Position numbers and translations under genes: made by a program. This document shows, piece by piece, positions 54,480 through 63,862 of a DNA stretch of 64,000 nucleotides. The stretch spans positions 1 to 64,000 of the forward strand of contig CAXXKZ010000006.1 in the NCBI GenBank assembly GCA_963665545.2, read 5' to 3'. The notes under the pieces are model-generated. The model was not told the origin of the DNA, made no database searches, and saw only the letters and a list, made by a program, of their open reading frames with translations. Numbering within the stretch: the first letter of the stretch is position 1; each line of letters begins with the position of its first letter. Origin of the DNA: G963665545 sp963665545. Lineage in GTDB: Bacteria > Pseudomonadota > Gammaproteobacteria > Xanthomonadales > SZUA-36.

Positions 54480-55457
54480 ATGAAAGCGATTGTCTGTCAT
54501 GAATTTTCGGCGCTGGAAGATCTCAGCCTTGAGGACATCACCGCGCCACAGCCAGGACCGGGCGAAGTGCTGATCGATGTGAAAGCCGCGGGCATCAATT
54601 TCCCGGATTTGTTGACAGTCCGTGGGCTGTATCAATTCAAGCCGTCCCTGCCATTTACGCCCGGGACGGAGGTCTCCGGGATCGTCGCCGGCTTGGGTGA
54701 GGGCGTCGATTCAGTTCAGGTCGGAGACAAGGTCTTTGGCACGCTGCACATCGGCGGCTAGGCGGAGCAGGCCGTGGTGCACGAGAACGACCTGATTCCG
54801 ATGGGCGAGCGCATGAGTTTTGAGCAGGCAGCCGGATTCACCGTGACCTATGGCACGAGCTGGTACGCGCTCAAGCAAAGAGCACGGCTGCAAGCCGGTG
54901 AGACCATGCTGGTGCTGGGGGCCGCGGGTGGTGTGGGCATTGCAAGTATCCAACTCGCCAAAACCATGGGGGCCACGGTCATCGCCGCCGCCAGCAGTGC
55001 CGAGAAGCTGGATTTCGCCTGCCAGGCGGGCGCCGATGAACGTATCAACTACAGCACTGAAGATCTGAAGTTACGCACCAAGGCGTTGACGGGTGGGCGT
55101 GGCGCGGATGTGGTGTACGACCCGGTGGGGGGTGATTACTCCGAACAGGCGTTTCGGGCCACCGCCTGGGATGGCCGCTTCCTGGTGATCGGCTTTGCAT
55201 CCGGTCGCATTCCAAAAATGCCGCTGAACCTGGCTTTACTCAAAGGGGCCTCGCTGGTCGGCGTGTTCTGGGGCGGCTGGAAGAAACAGTTTCCGCAAGA
55301 TGGCCGGCGGGACTTGCTGGAACTGGTCGCAATGATCGACCGGGGAGATTTTTCCCCGCCGGTTGGGGAAATTTACCCGCTGGAGCAATTCCAGGACGCC
55401 TTGCGCTGCATTTCGGAGCGTCACGCCCAGGGCAAAGTCATTCTGTCGATGGCCTGA
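54480..55457 (+). pseudogene. NADPH:quinone oxidoreductase, interrupted by TAG
   Basis: Read through one stop, this is a complete 325-residue zinc-free MDR enzyme: AAGINFPDLLTVRG, PFTPGTEVSGIV, then LVLGAAGGVGIASIQLAK for NADPH, AGADERINYS and VVYDPVGGD. The TAG at 54759-54761 falls after HIGG, where relatives have an aromatic residue before AE. Both halves are otherwise in the same frame with no other damage. A single substitution such as TAT to TAG explains it. Confidence 0.8.
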
Positions 55458-55483
55458 AAGGCCAATCAAATGGGCCAACCACG

Positions 55484-56191
55484 ATGGCAAGAATTTATCT
55501 GATCCGGCACGCCCAGGCCTCGTTTGGCAGCCAGGATTACGACCGACTGTCCGACCTCGGTCGCCGTCAGGCCCGGTGCCTCGGGGACTACTTCGTGCAG
55601 TGCGACATCCAGTTCGACGCGATCTATAGCGGCACTTTGAGGCGCCAGCGAGACACGGCTCAAATTGTCGCCAGTCGCCTGCCTGGAGAAATTTCCATGC
55701 ACGTTGACGCACGCTTCAACGAGGTCCAGAGCGAACAACACATTGAACGTTTGATGCCCCGCATCATCCAGCATGATCCGAAACTGGCGGCATTGATGGA
55801 ACGCGGACTGACCTCCAGCAAGGACTATCAAATAGCGATCGATGCCACATTCAATTACTGGGTCTCACCGCAGTGCCAGGAGTCGGCTATTCAGAGCTGG
55901 TCAGATTTCTCCAGCGCCACAGACCAAGCCCTCTCAGAGGTGATGCGCGCACAGGGCGCAGGCAAGAACACCGCGATCTTTTCATCGGGCGGGACCATCG
56001 CCACCATCGTCGCGCAGGTTTTGGGGCTCGACGGCAGGCAGATATACGCATTCTTTGAACCCGCCATCAATTGCGCCATAACGCGCTTGCTCTACGGCGG
56101 CGAAAGGGTATCGTTGTCCTATTTCAACGACCACTACTGGCTCGACCTGCTCGGCCACCAAAGCGACGAACAGTTACTGACTTACCGTTAA
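55484..56191 (+). CDS. Histidine phosphatase family protein
   Basis: The 235-residue protein has the phosphoglycerate-mutase-fold motifs IYLIRHAQASFG (RHG-type with Ala in place of Gly), LSDLGRRQAR, YSGTLRRQRDTA, FNEV and AIFSSGGTIATIV, where the usual second catalytic histidine (as in HGG) is replaced by Ser in SSGG. Alanine after the histidine is common in this family. The loss of the second histidine may reduce or change activity. It follows the interrupted quinone reductase after 26 bp. Confidence 0.8.
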   Translation: MARIYLIRHAQASFGSQDYDRLSDLGRRQARCLGDYFVQCDIQFDAIYSGTLRRQRDTAQIVASRLPGEISMHVDARFNEVQSEQHIERLMPRIIQHDPKLAALMERGLTSSKDYQIAIDATFNYWVSPQCQESAIQSWSDFSSATDQALSEVMRAQGAGKNTAIFSSGGTIATIVAQVLGLDGRQIYAFFEPAINCAITRLLYGGERVSLSYFNDHYWLDLLGHQSDEQLLTYR

Positions 56192-56293
56192 CCGTGGTGC
56201 CCGAACAGGCACGCCACCCGCATTTGTAGGAAAATAGACACAGGCCCGCCCCCAAGGCAGGCAAACGTCCCTTATCCAGCGAGACCCATTGTT

Positions 56294-56973
56294 TTGATCG
56301 AGCTACGTGACATCAGCAGGATTTACAAAATCGGTGGCCAGACGATCCATGCACTGGATCAGGTCGATCTGGAAATTTCGGCCGGTGAATTCGTCGCGAT
56401 CGCGGGGCGGTCGGGCTCTGGAAAATCGACCCTGCTCAACATGCTCGGCTGCATGGATCGACCGGATTCCGGACATTACACCCTCGACGGACAGGAAGTC
56501 AGCGGCATGGATGATGATGAACTGTCGCGCATCCGCAACCGTTACATGGGGTTCATTTTCCAAAGTTTTCATTTGCTGCCGCGTCTGTCTGCACTGGACA
56601 ACGTTTTGTTGCCGAGACGCTATCATGAAGCGGGCCTGAACGATAACGACATTCAGCGCGCCATGAATTGTTGCAACAGGTTGATCTTGCTCAGCGGGTC
56701 GATCACAAACCCAACGAGCTTTCCGGTGGTCAGCGCCAACGCGTTGCTATTGCCCGCGCCCTGATCAATGAACCGCGCGTCGTGTTGGCGGATGAACCCA
56801 CCGGCAACCTCGACAGCAAGACGTCTGATGCGATTATGGCGTTGCTACAGGAACTTAATCGCCAGGGACAGACCATAATAATGGTCACCCACGAACCGGG
56901 TATCGCCGATTTTGCACAGAGACAGATCTTTATGACTGACGGCAGGATAGAAAATGAACGTGTCGCCGCTTAA
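56294..56973 (+). pseudogene. MacB-type ABC ATPase, frameshifted
   Basis: The first part reads IELRDISRIYKIGGQTIHAL, with Walker A GRSGSGKST and Q-loop FIFQSFHLLPRLS. After about residue 124 the frame breaks: LLQQVDLAQRVDHKPNELSG, the signature LSGGQRQRVAIARAL, Walker B VVLADEPTGNLDS and the H-loop VTHEP continue in another frame from 56668. One base is missing near 56666. Correcting it gives a standard 226-residue LolD/MacB-type ATPase. It starts at TTG. It would energise the permease encoded at 60278. Confidence 0.85.
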
Positions 56974-57913
56974 CACCGCAATCCTTATCGGGCTGTTGGC
57001 CACCGCCGAGATCGGGTCAGCCCAAAACAGCCAGCCGTTGCTGACCGGCGAGGTGTATTCCCGCCGCGCCCAGGACATCATCGTGCCCCTGACACCCAAT
57101 TGAAAGGCCAATATCAGCCTCCTCGTCGATGAAGGAGAGCAGGTCCGGCCGGGCGACGTGGTGGTGCAATTTGACGGCGCCGACGCCTACCTGCAACTGG
57201 AGCAGCGGCGTGAGACGACCCGCGCCGAAGTGGCCAAGACTGAACGCGACCTCGCCAGGCTGGAAAAGGAACACCTGCAGTCTGGCTATGCCGTCACGCA
57301 ATCGCGCCTCGAGTTGGAGTTGGCGATCCTGAAGGCAGATGTTCCTGAAGGGCTTATTGGCTCGTTGGAATACGCTGAAATTCAACTGGAGAGAGAAAAG
57401 GCGATTACGGCCCTGAAAGATGCGCAGGCCAGGCTGGCCGACAAGACACAAAGCCTGGCAGAACGCCGCCGCCAGGCAGAACTCGATGAGAAAAAAGGTC
57501 GTTTGGTGGAAACCTGGTGGCAGGAAATGCTCGACTCCTTCGCCGTGCGGGCACAGCAGGATGGCTATGTCATCCACGCCAGCCATCCGTGGACCGGATC
57601 CAAATACCAGGAAGGAGATACCGTACAAACGAGTTTTAAGGTCGCCCAGATAGCCGATACATCGGATTTGGCAATACGGGTGTGGATTAACAGCGTTGAC
57701 CGGCCGCATATCGAGGCTGGACAGGCTGTGAGAATAATTCTCGATGCCCTGCCCAGTGTTGCATTGAGTGGCCGGCTGTAGAGTCTCTCTGGCAGCGGTT
57801 CCAAGCGCCCGGAATGGGGCGAGGCCGTCTACTATGATGGCACGGTGTCATTTGACGGCGGCGCCGTTTCCGGCCTGTTGCCGGGCATGAGTGTGTTGGT
57901 GGAGATACTCTGA
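56954..57913 (+). pseudogene. HlyD-like periplasmic adaptor, two in-frame stops
   Basis: The frame from ATG (overlapping the ATPase stop) runs 320 codons to a TGA that overlaps the next start. It has a signal peptide, a barrel-sandwich domain (ISLLVDEGEQVRPGDVVVQF) and a coiled-coil hairpin (about 75-190). It is broken by TGA at 57101 after LTPN, where relatives usually have Trp, and by TAG at 57779 after LSGRL. The intervening 225 codons are clean. Both could be single substitutions. A shorter product of about 207 residues from 57158 would lack the signal. Confidence 0.8.
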
Positions 57914-59016
57914 TGAATCGACGTAATGACTGCACAATCATCCCACGCAGGGATTGGAGGCACGGCGGAGTCACGGTTTGCATTGCCCTGGTCACTCTGC
58001 TGACGGCGTGCAGCACCGAGCGGCAGGCCTCAGCTGGCGCATCTGGCGCCGCGGGGGACATCATTAAAGTCACCGGCGAACTGCGATCCGCGCACTCGCG
58101 CTTTTTTGGCCCTCCGCCTGTGGCCAGCATGTGGCGATATACGATTTCGGCACTCGCAGAGGACGGCATGAAAGTGCGGCAGGGGCAAGTCATTCTGGCG
58201 TTCGACACCCAGGACCTGGAAATGAAACTGCGCGACAAGAACAGCACACTCAACCAGAAACAGAAGGAATTGCAGAAGCAAGAGATCGTGGCCCGTGAAA
58301 CTCTGGCCGAACTGCGCCTGTCCATCGAAGAAGCCCGGGCAGCGATGGACAAAGCGGCTCTCAAGGCGGATATTCCAGAAACATTGCTGGCGCTCAGAGA
58401 CTACAAAGAATACCAGTTGCTCCTGCAACTGGCGGAATTGACACTGTCGTTGCGCAAGGAAGAACTGGGTAAAGAGATGCGCATCCAGGAAACCGAAGCC
58501 AAGATTCTCAAGCGGGAAATCGCGGTGCTGGACGCCGAAATTGCCCAGTTCGAAGCATCGATCAAGGCCATAACCATTCGTGCACCTACCGATGGCGTGG
58601 TCATTCACGTCGTCAATCACCATAACAATAAAGTCGCGATCGGTGAAAATGTCTGGGGCGGACGGCGCGTCATTGAACTCCCGGACCTGGCTCAACTGGA
58701 ATTGCACCTTGAAATCCCGGAACGGGAATCGGCGCGGGTCACCGTAGGCCAGACTGTCAGGTTTACCCTGGACGCAGCCCCTGACCAGCCTTTTGTGGGC
58801 GAGGTCGTCGAGTTGGCCTCGGTCATTCACACCAAATCCATCAACCAACCGGCCCGCGTTTACGATGCGACCGTTGCCTTGCGTAATGCAGACCCTGATC
58901 TGATGCGTCCGGGGATGAGCGTTAATGCCGAGATGCACATCAGCGGCGCAACATTGGCCGCTTCATTGCAGGGCAGAGAAACTGCAGAGCAATCCCGGCC
59001 CGGAGGGGGCCAATGA
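57913..59016 (+). CDS. HlyD-like periplasmic adaptor lipoprotein
   Basis: The 367-residue protein has a lipobox at LLTAC (about residue 33). A lipoyl-like half is at residues 75-100 (DGMKVRQGQVILAFDTQD), a long coiled coil runs from about 100 to 215, and a second lipoyl half (ITIRAPTDGVVIHV) and a beta-barrel domain (ELHLEIPERESARVTVGQTV) follow. It would bridge the MacB-like permease to an outer-membrane channel. It is the second of three adaptor genes in a row, with overlapping stops and starts. Confidence 0.85.
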   Translation: MNRRNDCTIIPRRDWRHGGVTVCIALVTLLTACSTERQASAGASGAAGDIIKVTGELRSAHSRFFGPPPVASMWRYTISALAEDGMKVRQGQVILAFDTQDLEMKLRDKNSTLNQKQKELQKQEIVARETLAELRLSIEEARAAMDKAALKADIPETLLALRDYKEYQLLLQLAELTLSLRKEELGKEMRIQETEAKILKREIAVLDAEIAQFEASIKAITIRAPTDGVVIHVVNHHNNKVAIGENVWGGRRVIELPDLAQLELHLEIPERESARVTVGQTVRFTLDAAPDQPFVGEVVELASVIHTKSINQPARVYDATVALRNADPDLMRPGMSVNAEMHISGATLAASLQGRETAEQSRPGGGQ

Positions 59017-60281
59017 TCGAATTGGGGAGCGAGATGGGGAGCGAAACGGGGAGCGAATTCCGGGTCAAATCCTGGCGTGGAGCGCTGGTTGGTCTGGCCC
59101 TGGTCGGTCCGATGCTGTTACTGGGCGCCTGCGGTACACAAGATGGCGGTGATGTTGAAACGCTCACTGTGGTGGAGCAGCGATTCATCATCTCCCTGGT
59201 CGCCAACGGCGAATTGCGCGCTACAGAATCAACCACCATTAAGCCGCCACCCGGTGGCAACAACAATCCGCGCACCATCGCGTGGATGACCCCTAATCAT
59301 GGCTTCGTCGAGGAAGGCGACGTCATTGCTCGATTTGATGCCTCCAATGCCGAAAAAGAAGCGCAACGCAGCGGTATCGAATTGACCAAGGTGGACATCC
59401 AGGTCGTCACCAAGCAAAGAGAGCTGGAAAGGCTGTTGGGCGAACTGGGCAACGAACTCGATCTGGTCGACATCGAGAAGATCATGGCCGATGAATTCGT
59501 GGTCGAAGACTCGCTGGCCTATTCCCGCCATGAGATCATCGACGCCACCCGCAACAAGGAACTTCTGGAGTATCGTTCCGTCCATCTCGAGGGCAAAAAG
59601 GGCAACTACAGCGACCGGCAAAATGCCGAAATCGAAGTCCTTAACGCGGCTCGGGCAAAGGAGGAAGTGCTCAACCTCGAACACCAGGCCATGATTGCAT
59701 ACTCGGAAGTCACTGCACCACACAGGGGCTATTTTGTATACGAAAAGAACTGGTGGGGCCAGCAAATTGATGTCGGCTCCACCATTTTCCCCAGCAACGT
59801 GATCGGCCGCATTCCCAATCTTGCGAAAATGGAAGCAGTGCTGCAGGTGCTGGAAACCGAGGCGATTGGTGTGGCCATCGGACAATCGGTGGATGTCAGG
59901 CTGGATGCATTCGTCGATCGGCCGCTGAACGGAAAAGTGTCAAATATTTCGGCCACGGCTCAGCCCGTGTCGCGCGATAATCCGGTGATATACTTCACGG
60001 TGGTTGTGGCCCTGGACCAGGCCGACCCGGAATGGATCACGCCGGAGGCCCAGGTCAGCGCTGAAATCCATATCAGTCAGGTTGATGGCGCCATCGCCAT
60101 ACCCAACCAGACGCTTTATCAGGACGACAACGGTGAATGGGTGCTGGTGCGCGACGGTGGCTCATTCAGAAAGCAACAGGTTGCCCTGGGGCATCGCGGC
60201 GCCAACCGCTCGGAAGTCGTCTCCGGCCTGAGCGCAGGTGATGAAATCGCGCTCTATTCGCCGCAACCGGCCGATACGTGA
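59013..60281 (+). CDS. HlyD-like periplasmic adaptor lipoprotein
   Basis: The 422-residue protein has a lipobox at LLLGAC. GELRATESTTIKPPPGG and FVEEGDVIARFDASN form the lipoyl region, the coiled coil spans about 110-230, and AYSEVTAPHRGYFVYEKNW, a barrel domain and a C-terminal membrane-proximal domain follow. Its N terminus has an in-frame tandem of GSE units (GSEMGSETGSEF). The start overlaps the previous stop (ATGA). It is the third adaptor of the operon. Confidence 0.85.
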   Translation: MIELGSEMGSETGSEFRVKSWRGALVGLALVGPMLLLGACGTQDGGDVETLTVVEQRFIISLVANGELRATESTTIKPPPGGNNNPRTIAWMTPNHGFVEEGDVIARFDASNAEKEAQRSGIELTKVDIQVVTKQRELERLLGELGNELDLVDIEKIMADEFVVEDSLAYSRHEIIDATRNKELLEYRSVHLEGKKGNYSDRQNAEIEVLNAARAKEEVLNLEHQAMIAYSEVTAPHRGYFVYEKNWWGQQIDVGSTIFPSNVIGRIPNLAKMEAVLQVLETEAIGVAIGQSVDVRLDAFVDRPLNGKVSNISATAQPVSRDNPVIYFTVVVALDQADPEWITPEAQVSAEIHISQVDGAIAIPNQTLYQDDNGEWVLVRDGGSFRKQQVALGHRGANRSEVVSGLSAGDEIALYSPQPADT

Positions 60282-61540
60282 GTATGCTGAACAGCAAAGG
60301 CTTGGAAGGCCTGCGCCATGCGCTCGACCAGCTTCGACAACACAAACTCCGAACTTCTCTGACCCTGTTAGGCATGGTTTTTGGTGTCGGCGCCGTGATC
60401 GCCATGCTCAGCATTGGTGAAGGCGCAGAGCAAGAGTCATTGCGTCTGATCGAATCGATGGGGGTGCGAAATCTTCTGATCCAGGAACGGGAATTTGACC
60501 CTGAGACGCTCAAGGAAGTGCGCGAGCACAGTGTCGGTTTGTCGCACAGCGATGTGCGTGCAATCCGGGAAACCTTGCCGACCTTGCAGGCCGTCAGCGA
60601 AGAAAAGAAGGTCAAACTCTGGAGCCTGTTCAGCCTGCACGCCTCTTCCGACGCCCAGGTGCTGGCGGTGTCGCCCAGTTACTTCGATTTGGCGAGTTTG
60701 CGCCTGGCACATGGGCGCCCAATTGAAGCCAGCGACAATCAGACTTACGGCCAGGTAGCGGTACTCGGCACGCAAGCCGCCCGGGCTCTGTTTCCGACCA
60801 TGAAGGGCAGCGATGAAGCGCTGGGCCGGCTGATCAAGATTAATCACCTATGGGTCAAGGTCGTGGGCATCCTTGCTGACAAGGACCTGAGTAAGGACGA
60901 ATTCGAAGGCGTGGCGCTGGGTGGCGACCGCAACCGGGTTTTCATCCCGCTGGCGGCCGCAGACAAGCGGCTGAAGTTTGATCAGCTTGAAAGCGAATTG
61001 GATGCCATCCGCCTGCGTCTGGCTGAAGATGCAGATCCGCAGCGCACAGCGCGCACGGTCGATCACCTGCTGGCCCGCCGTCACGGCGAGCAAAATGATT
61101 TTGAATTGGTGGTGCCGGCGGCACTGCTCAAACAGCAACAGCAAACCCAACAAATCTTCACCGTGGTGATGGCCGCCATTGCCAGTATTTCACTGCTGGT
61201 GGGCGGTATCGGCATCATGAATATCATGCTCGCCACCGTGCTGGAGCGGACCCGCGAAATCGGACTGTTGCGGGCCATCGGCGCCACCCGAAAGGATATC
61301 CAACAGCAATTTCTGCTGGAATCGGCCACGGTTGCCGGTGTTGGCGCCTTGATCGGCATATTTTTCGGCCTGGCGCTGGCGTTTGGCATTCAACAATTTG
61401 CCAACTGGCCGGTCGCATGGTCGCTGACAGCGATCATTTTATCCGTCAGTATCTGTCTGGCGACCGGCGTAATTTTTGGCTGGTATCCCGCCCGACAGGC
61501 AGCGGCGCTGGATCCTATCAAGGCCCTCCACGCCGAGTAG
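60278..61540 (+). CDS. MacB-like ABC transporter permease
   Basis: The 420-residue protein has an N-terminal helix (LRTSLTLLGMVFGVGAVIAM), a MacB periplasmic domain (about 55-285) and three C-terminal helices. NIMLATVLERTREIGLLRAI and GATRKDIQQQFLLE form the coupling region that contacts the ATPase. It starts at GTG overlapping the adaptor stop (GTGA), or at an ATG two codons later. Mechanotransmission permeases of this type export peptides, siderophores, lipoproteins or antibiotics. The ATPase partner in this operon is frameshifted. Confidence 0.88.
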   Translation: MSMLNSKGLEGLRHALDQLRQHKLRTSLTLLGMVFGVGAVIAMLSIGEGAEQESLRLIESMGVRNLLIQEREFDPETLKEVREHSVGLSHSDVRAIRETLPTLQAVSEEKKVKLWSLFSLHASSDAQVLAVSPSYFDLASLRLAHGRPIEASDNQTYGQVAVLGTQAARALFPTMKGSDEALGRLIKINHLWVKVVGILADKDLSKDEFEGVALGGDRNRVFIPLAAADKRLKFDQLESELDAIRLRLAEDADPQRTARTVDHLLARRHGEQNDFELVVPAALLKQQQQTQQIFTVVMAAIASISLLVGGIGIMNIMLATVLERTREIGLLRAIGATRKDIQQQFLLESATVAGVGALIGIFFGLALAFGIQQFANWPVAWSLTAIILSVSICLATGVIFGWYPARQAAALDPIKALHAE

Positions 61541-61550
61541 AAGGCGGTAC

Positions 61551-61690
61551 AAGGAGTTTCGCTTCCCTGCTCCCGCCTTTGGCGGAAGGCGGCTGCACTC
61601 GACGGCATGCAATAGGCGCCTGGCCCCTCTGGTACCGCTCGCTTTGCTCGACTTACCCAACCGGGGCCGGCGGGTCGCCTACGGCTCCCA
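61551..61690 (-). repeat. Dispersed palindromic repeat R3, short form
   Basis: On the minus strand it begins GGGAGCCGTAGGCGACCCGC and ends GGGAAGCGAAACTCCTT, matching both ends of the long form at 52588-52896 with more than 85% identity over the first 40 bases. The interior is shorter and includes the hairpin CCGCC-AAA-GGCGG. It lies directly after the permease gene and may include its transcription end. Confidence 0.7.
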
Positions 61691-61702
61691 GACGGCCCCT
61701 TT

Positions 61703-61978
61703 TCAGTCCTGTTCAGCCAGGTACAGCACCTTGCCGGGCGCACGCAGTGTGACCAAGTCAGATAGCCTGCATTCTGCCAGCGCCAAGGCATATTTCATGC
61801 GTTCAATGCTGGCCAGGGGCGTGGTGTCGTCGCAGGCTTGCAACAACTGGCGCCAAAAAGTAACTTCCGACTTCAGCAGAGATTCATTGATCCCCCTGGC
61901 CACTGTCGTCCTGCGGGTTGAATTGGGCTCCGGATCACGCTGGCTTCCACTTTCTACTTGTTGTTTTGTGCTTTCCAT
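61703..61978 (-). CDS. Small protein of unknown function
   Basis: The 91-residue frame has a polar N terminus rich in Ser, Thr, Gln and Arg, then a helical part (LLKSEVTFWRQLLQACDD and RMKYALALAECRLSDL). I do not recognise it. The stop lies beside a repeat. The 214 bp upstream to the AraC gene hold nothing else. Confidence 0.4.
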   Translation of the reverse strand: MESTKQQVESGSQRDPEPNSTRRTTVARGINESLLKSEVTFWRQLLQACDDTTPLASIERMKYALALAECRLSDLVTLRAPGKVLYLAEQD

Positions 61979-62192
61979 CGAAACTTCAACTTTGATCTCG
62001 AAATGCGCCTGGCCAGGGCACCGCCGCCAGGTTGGCAGACCGCCTTCTGGTGTTGAGCCGTGTTCCCCTGGTGGCAGCTACATTAGAGTGTCAACAGCTT
62101 TAGTGCTTGACCGAGGCGGACTTCCGGTTGACCTGATCCGTCAATTACAGTGAGAATGACGATTCACCACAGACCCTGTCGGGAGACACCCC

Positions 62193-63185
62193 GTGTCCTT
62201 TTTCGCGCCGGCTGCCAGTAGCCTTTGGAAGCAGATCGAAAGTTACAAAATTGACCCCGGACCGCTGTTCAGGGAGGCGGGAATTGACCCGGAGCTCTTA
62301 TATGATGCCAACGCGAGAATTCCGCTGGCGCGCATCGAGAAAGTGATTGACCGGACGCTGGCCCAGGTCAACGACGAGCTTTTCGGCATCAAGGAGGCGG
62401 ACTATTTTCGCCCGGCCCACCTCGGCGCCCTGGGGTTCGCCTGGCTTGCCAGTTCGAGCCTGCGGACCGCCTTCAACCGCCTGAGCCGCTATGCCCGGGT
62501 CATCAATGATCAATTGACCATCACCCTCGGCGAAGACATGAAACATTTCACGGTGCAAACGCATCTCCCGTTCGAAGGGGAAAATGAGTACATCCGCGAT
62601 CAGGCGCAAATGGCGGTGTTGACCAAGGTATCGAGAATTATCGCCGGCAAAGACCTTAATCCTGCACTGGTGCGCTTCCGGCACGCCGAACCCGTCGACA
62701 CCAGCTACTACTTTTCATACTTTCGTTGCCCGCTTGAATTCGGCGCCGACTGCAACAGCCTTTTACTGCCGATTTCTCAGATGGACAAGAAACTCAAGGG
62801 TGGCAATCACCAACTCGCGCAGCTCAATGACCACATGGTGGTCAAGTATCTCGCCCACGCGGACAAGCAAGACATCGTCAACCGGGTCAAGGCGGCCATC
62901 ATCGACGCGCTGGCCTCGGGCAGCGTCAAGGAAACCTCGATCGCTCAATCGCTGCACATGACCAGCCGCAATATGCACCGCAAGCTGCAGAAGGAGGCTT
63001 GCACGTTTAAGACGCTGCTGACCGATATTCGGCAGGAACTGGCGCAACAGTACATCCAGGATCAAACGCTGACTCTGACTGAAATATCCTTCATGTTGGG
63101 CTTTTCTGAAGTCAGTTCGTTCTCCCGAGCCTTCAAGGGCTGGACCGGCGTGCCGCCGAGTGAGGCACGTCAAGCCGCAGGTTGA
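62193..63185 (+). CDS. AraC-family regulator with arabinose-binding-type N domain
   Basis: The 330-residue protein has an N-terminal effector domain (about 15-200) of the type found in OruR/ArgR-like AraC proteins. The C-terminal AraC DNA-binding domain has SIAQSLHMTSRNMHRKLQKE as the first helix-turn-helix and LTEISFMLGFSEVSSFSRAF, then KGWTGVPPSEAR as the second. It starts at GTG after GGGAGA. It may control the SYLF genes 130 bp downstream, but this is only positional. Confidence 0.85.
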   Translation: MSFFAPAASSLWKQIESYKIDPGPLFREAGIDPELLYDANARIPLARIEKVIDRTLAQVNDELFGIKEADYFRPAHLGALGFAWLASSSLRTAFNRLSRYARVINDQLTITLGEDMKHFTVQTHLPFEGENEYIRDQAQMAVLTKVSRIIAGKDLNPALVRFRHAEPVDTSYYFSYFRCPLEFGADCNSLLLPISQMDKKLKGGNHQLAQLNDHMVVKYLAHADKQDIVNRVKAAIIDALASGSVKETSIAQSLHMTSRNMHRKLQKEACTFKTLLTDIRQELAQQYIQDQTLTLTEISFMLGFSEVSSFSRAFKGWTGVPPSEARQAAG

Positions 63186-63319
63186 CGCGATGCATTTTTC
63201 AAGGCTTTCTTAAGTTTGATTTAACCTATCTGCTGTATCCTTATCTGCACATAAGCTATTTCTGCCAGACTAAGGTATCGTCTGTTTATATTCGCATATT
63301 GATCGAAAGGAGATTCAAA

Positions 63320-63859
63320 ATGAAAACCATTAGCATCTTGCTGTTCAGCGCAATGCTGTTGACCCAGGCCGGCGCAATACTGGCCTTTAAACCCGACCCC
63401 AAGAGCAAGCCAGAATTGGCCGCGGCACAAGCGATCCTGGATATCCAGGACTCCGATCCCAGCATTGCGCATTGGTTCGAATCCGCCGCAGGCTATACCG
63501 TTTTTCCAAAAGTGGGTAAAGGTGGCATCGGCATCGGCGGTGCACACGGCAAGGGCCTGGTCATCGTGAATGATGAGGTGGTGGGCTCCACCAGTCTGAG
63601 TCAGGTCACAATTGGTTTTCAGCTGGGCGGGCAAGTCTATGCCGAATTTATCTTTTTCAAGGATGAAACGGCCCTCGCTAATTTCCAGCGCGGCAATTTC
63701 GAGCTGGGTGCACAGGCCTCTGCAGTCGCCGTAACGGCAGGTGCGTCCGCCGACGCCAATTACGACAAGGGTGTGGCCATATTTACCAACGTGGGCGGCG
63801 GCCTGATGTATGAAGCCACTGTCGGTGGACAGAAATTCAAGTACAAAGACAAGGACTGA
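63320..63859 (+). CDS. SYLF/YSC84-like lipid-binding protein, exported
   Basis: The 179-residue protein has a signal peptide (LLFSAMLLTQAGAILA) and the SYLF domain. AAGYTVFPKVGKGGIGIGGA is the family signature, followed by GKGLVIVN, SQVTIGFQLGGQVYAEFIFF and DKGVAIFTNVGGGLMYEATV. SYLF proteins bind phosphoinositides or other anionic lipids. The start follows AAAGGAGAT. A related gene starts four bases after the stop. Confidence 0.85.
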   Translation: MKTISILLFSAMLLTQAGAILAFKPDPKSKPELAAAQAILDIQDSDPSIAHWFESAAGYTVFPKVGKGGIGIGGAHGKGLVIVNDEVVGSTSLSQVTIGFQLGGQVYAEFIFFKDETALANFQRGNFELGAQASAVAVTAGASADANYDKGVAIFTNVGGGLMYEATVGGQKFKYKDKD

Positions 63860-63862
63860 ACG

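Noticed and set aside
57101..57103. In-frame TGA as selenocysteine or recoded tryptophan
   Set aside because: No selenocysteine insertion-like hairpin or redox context is seen, many genes here end in TGA, and a TAG lesion follows in the same gene. Simple disruption is more likely.
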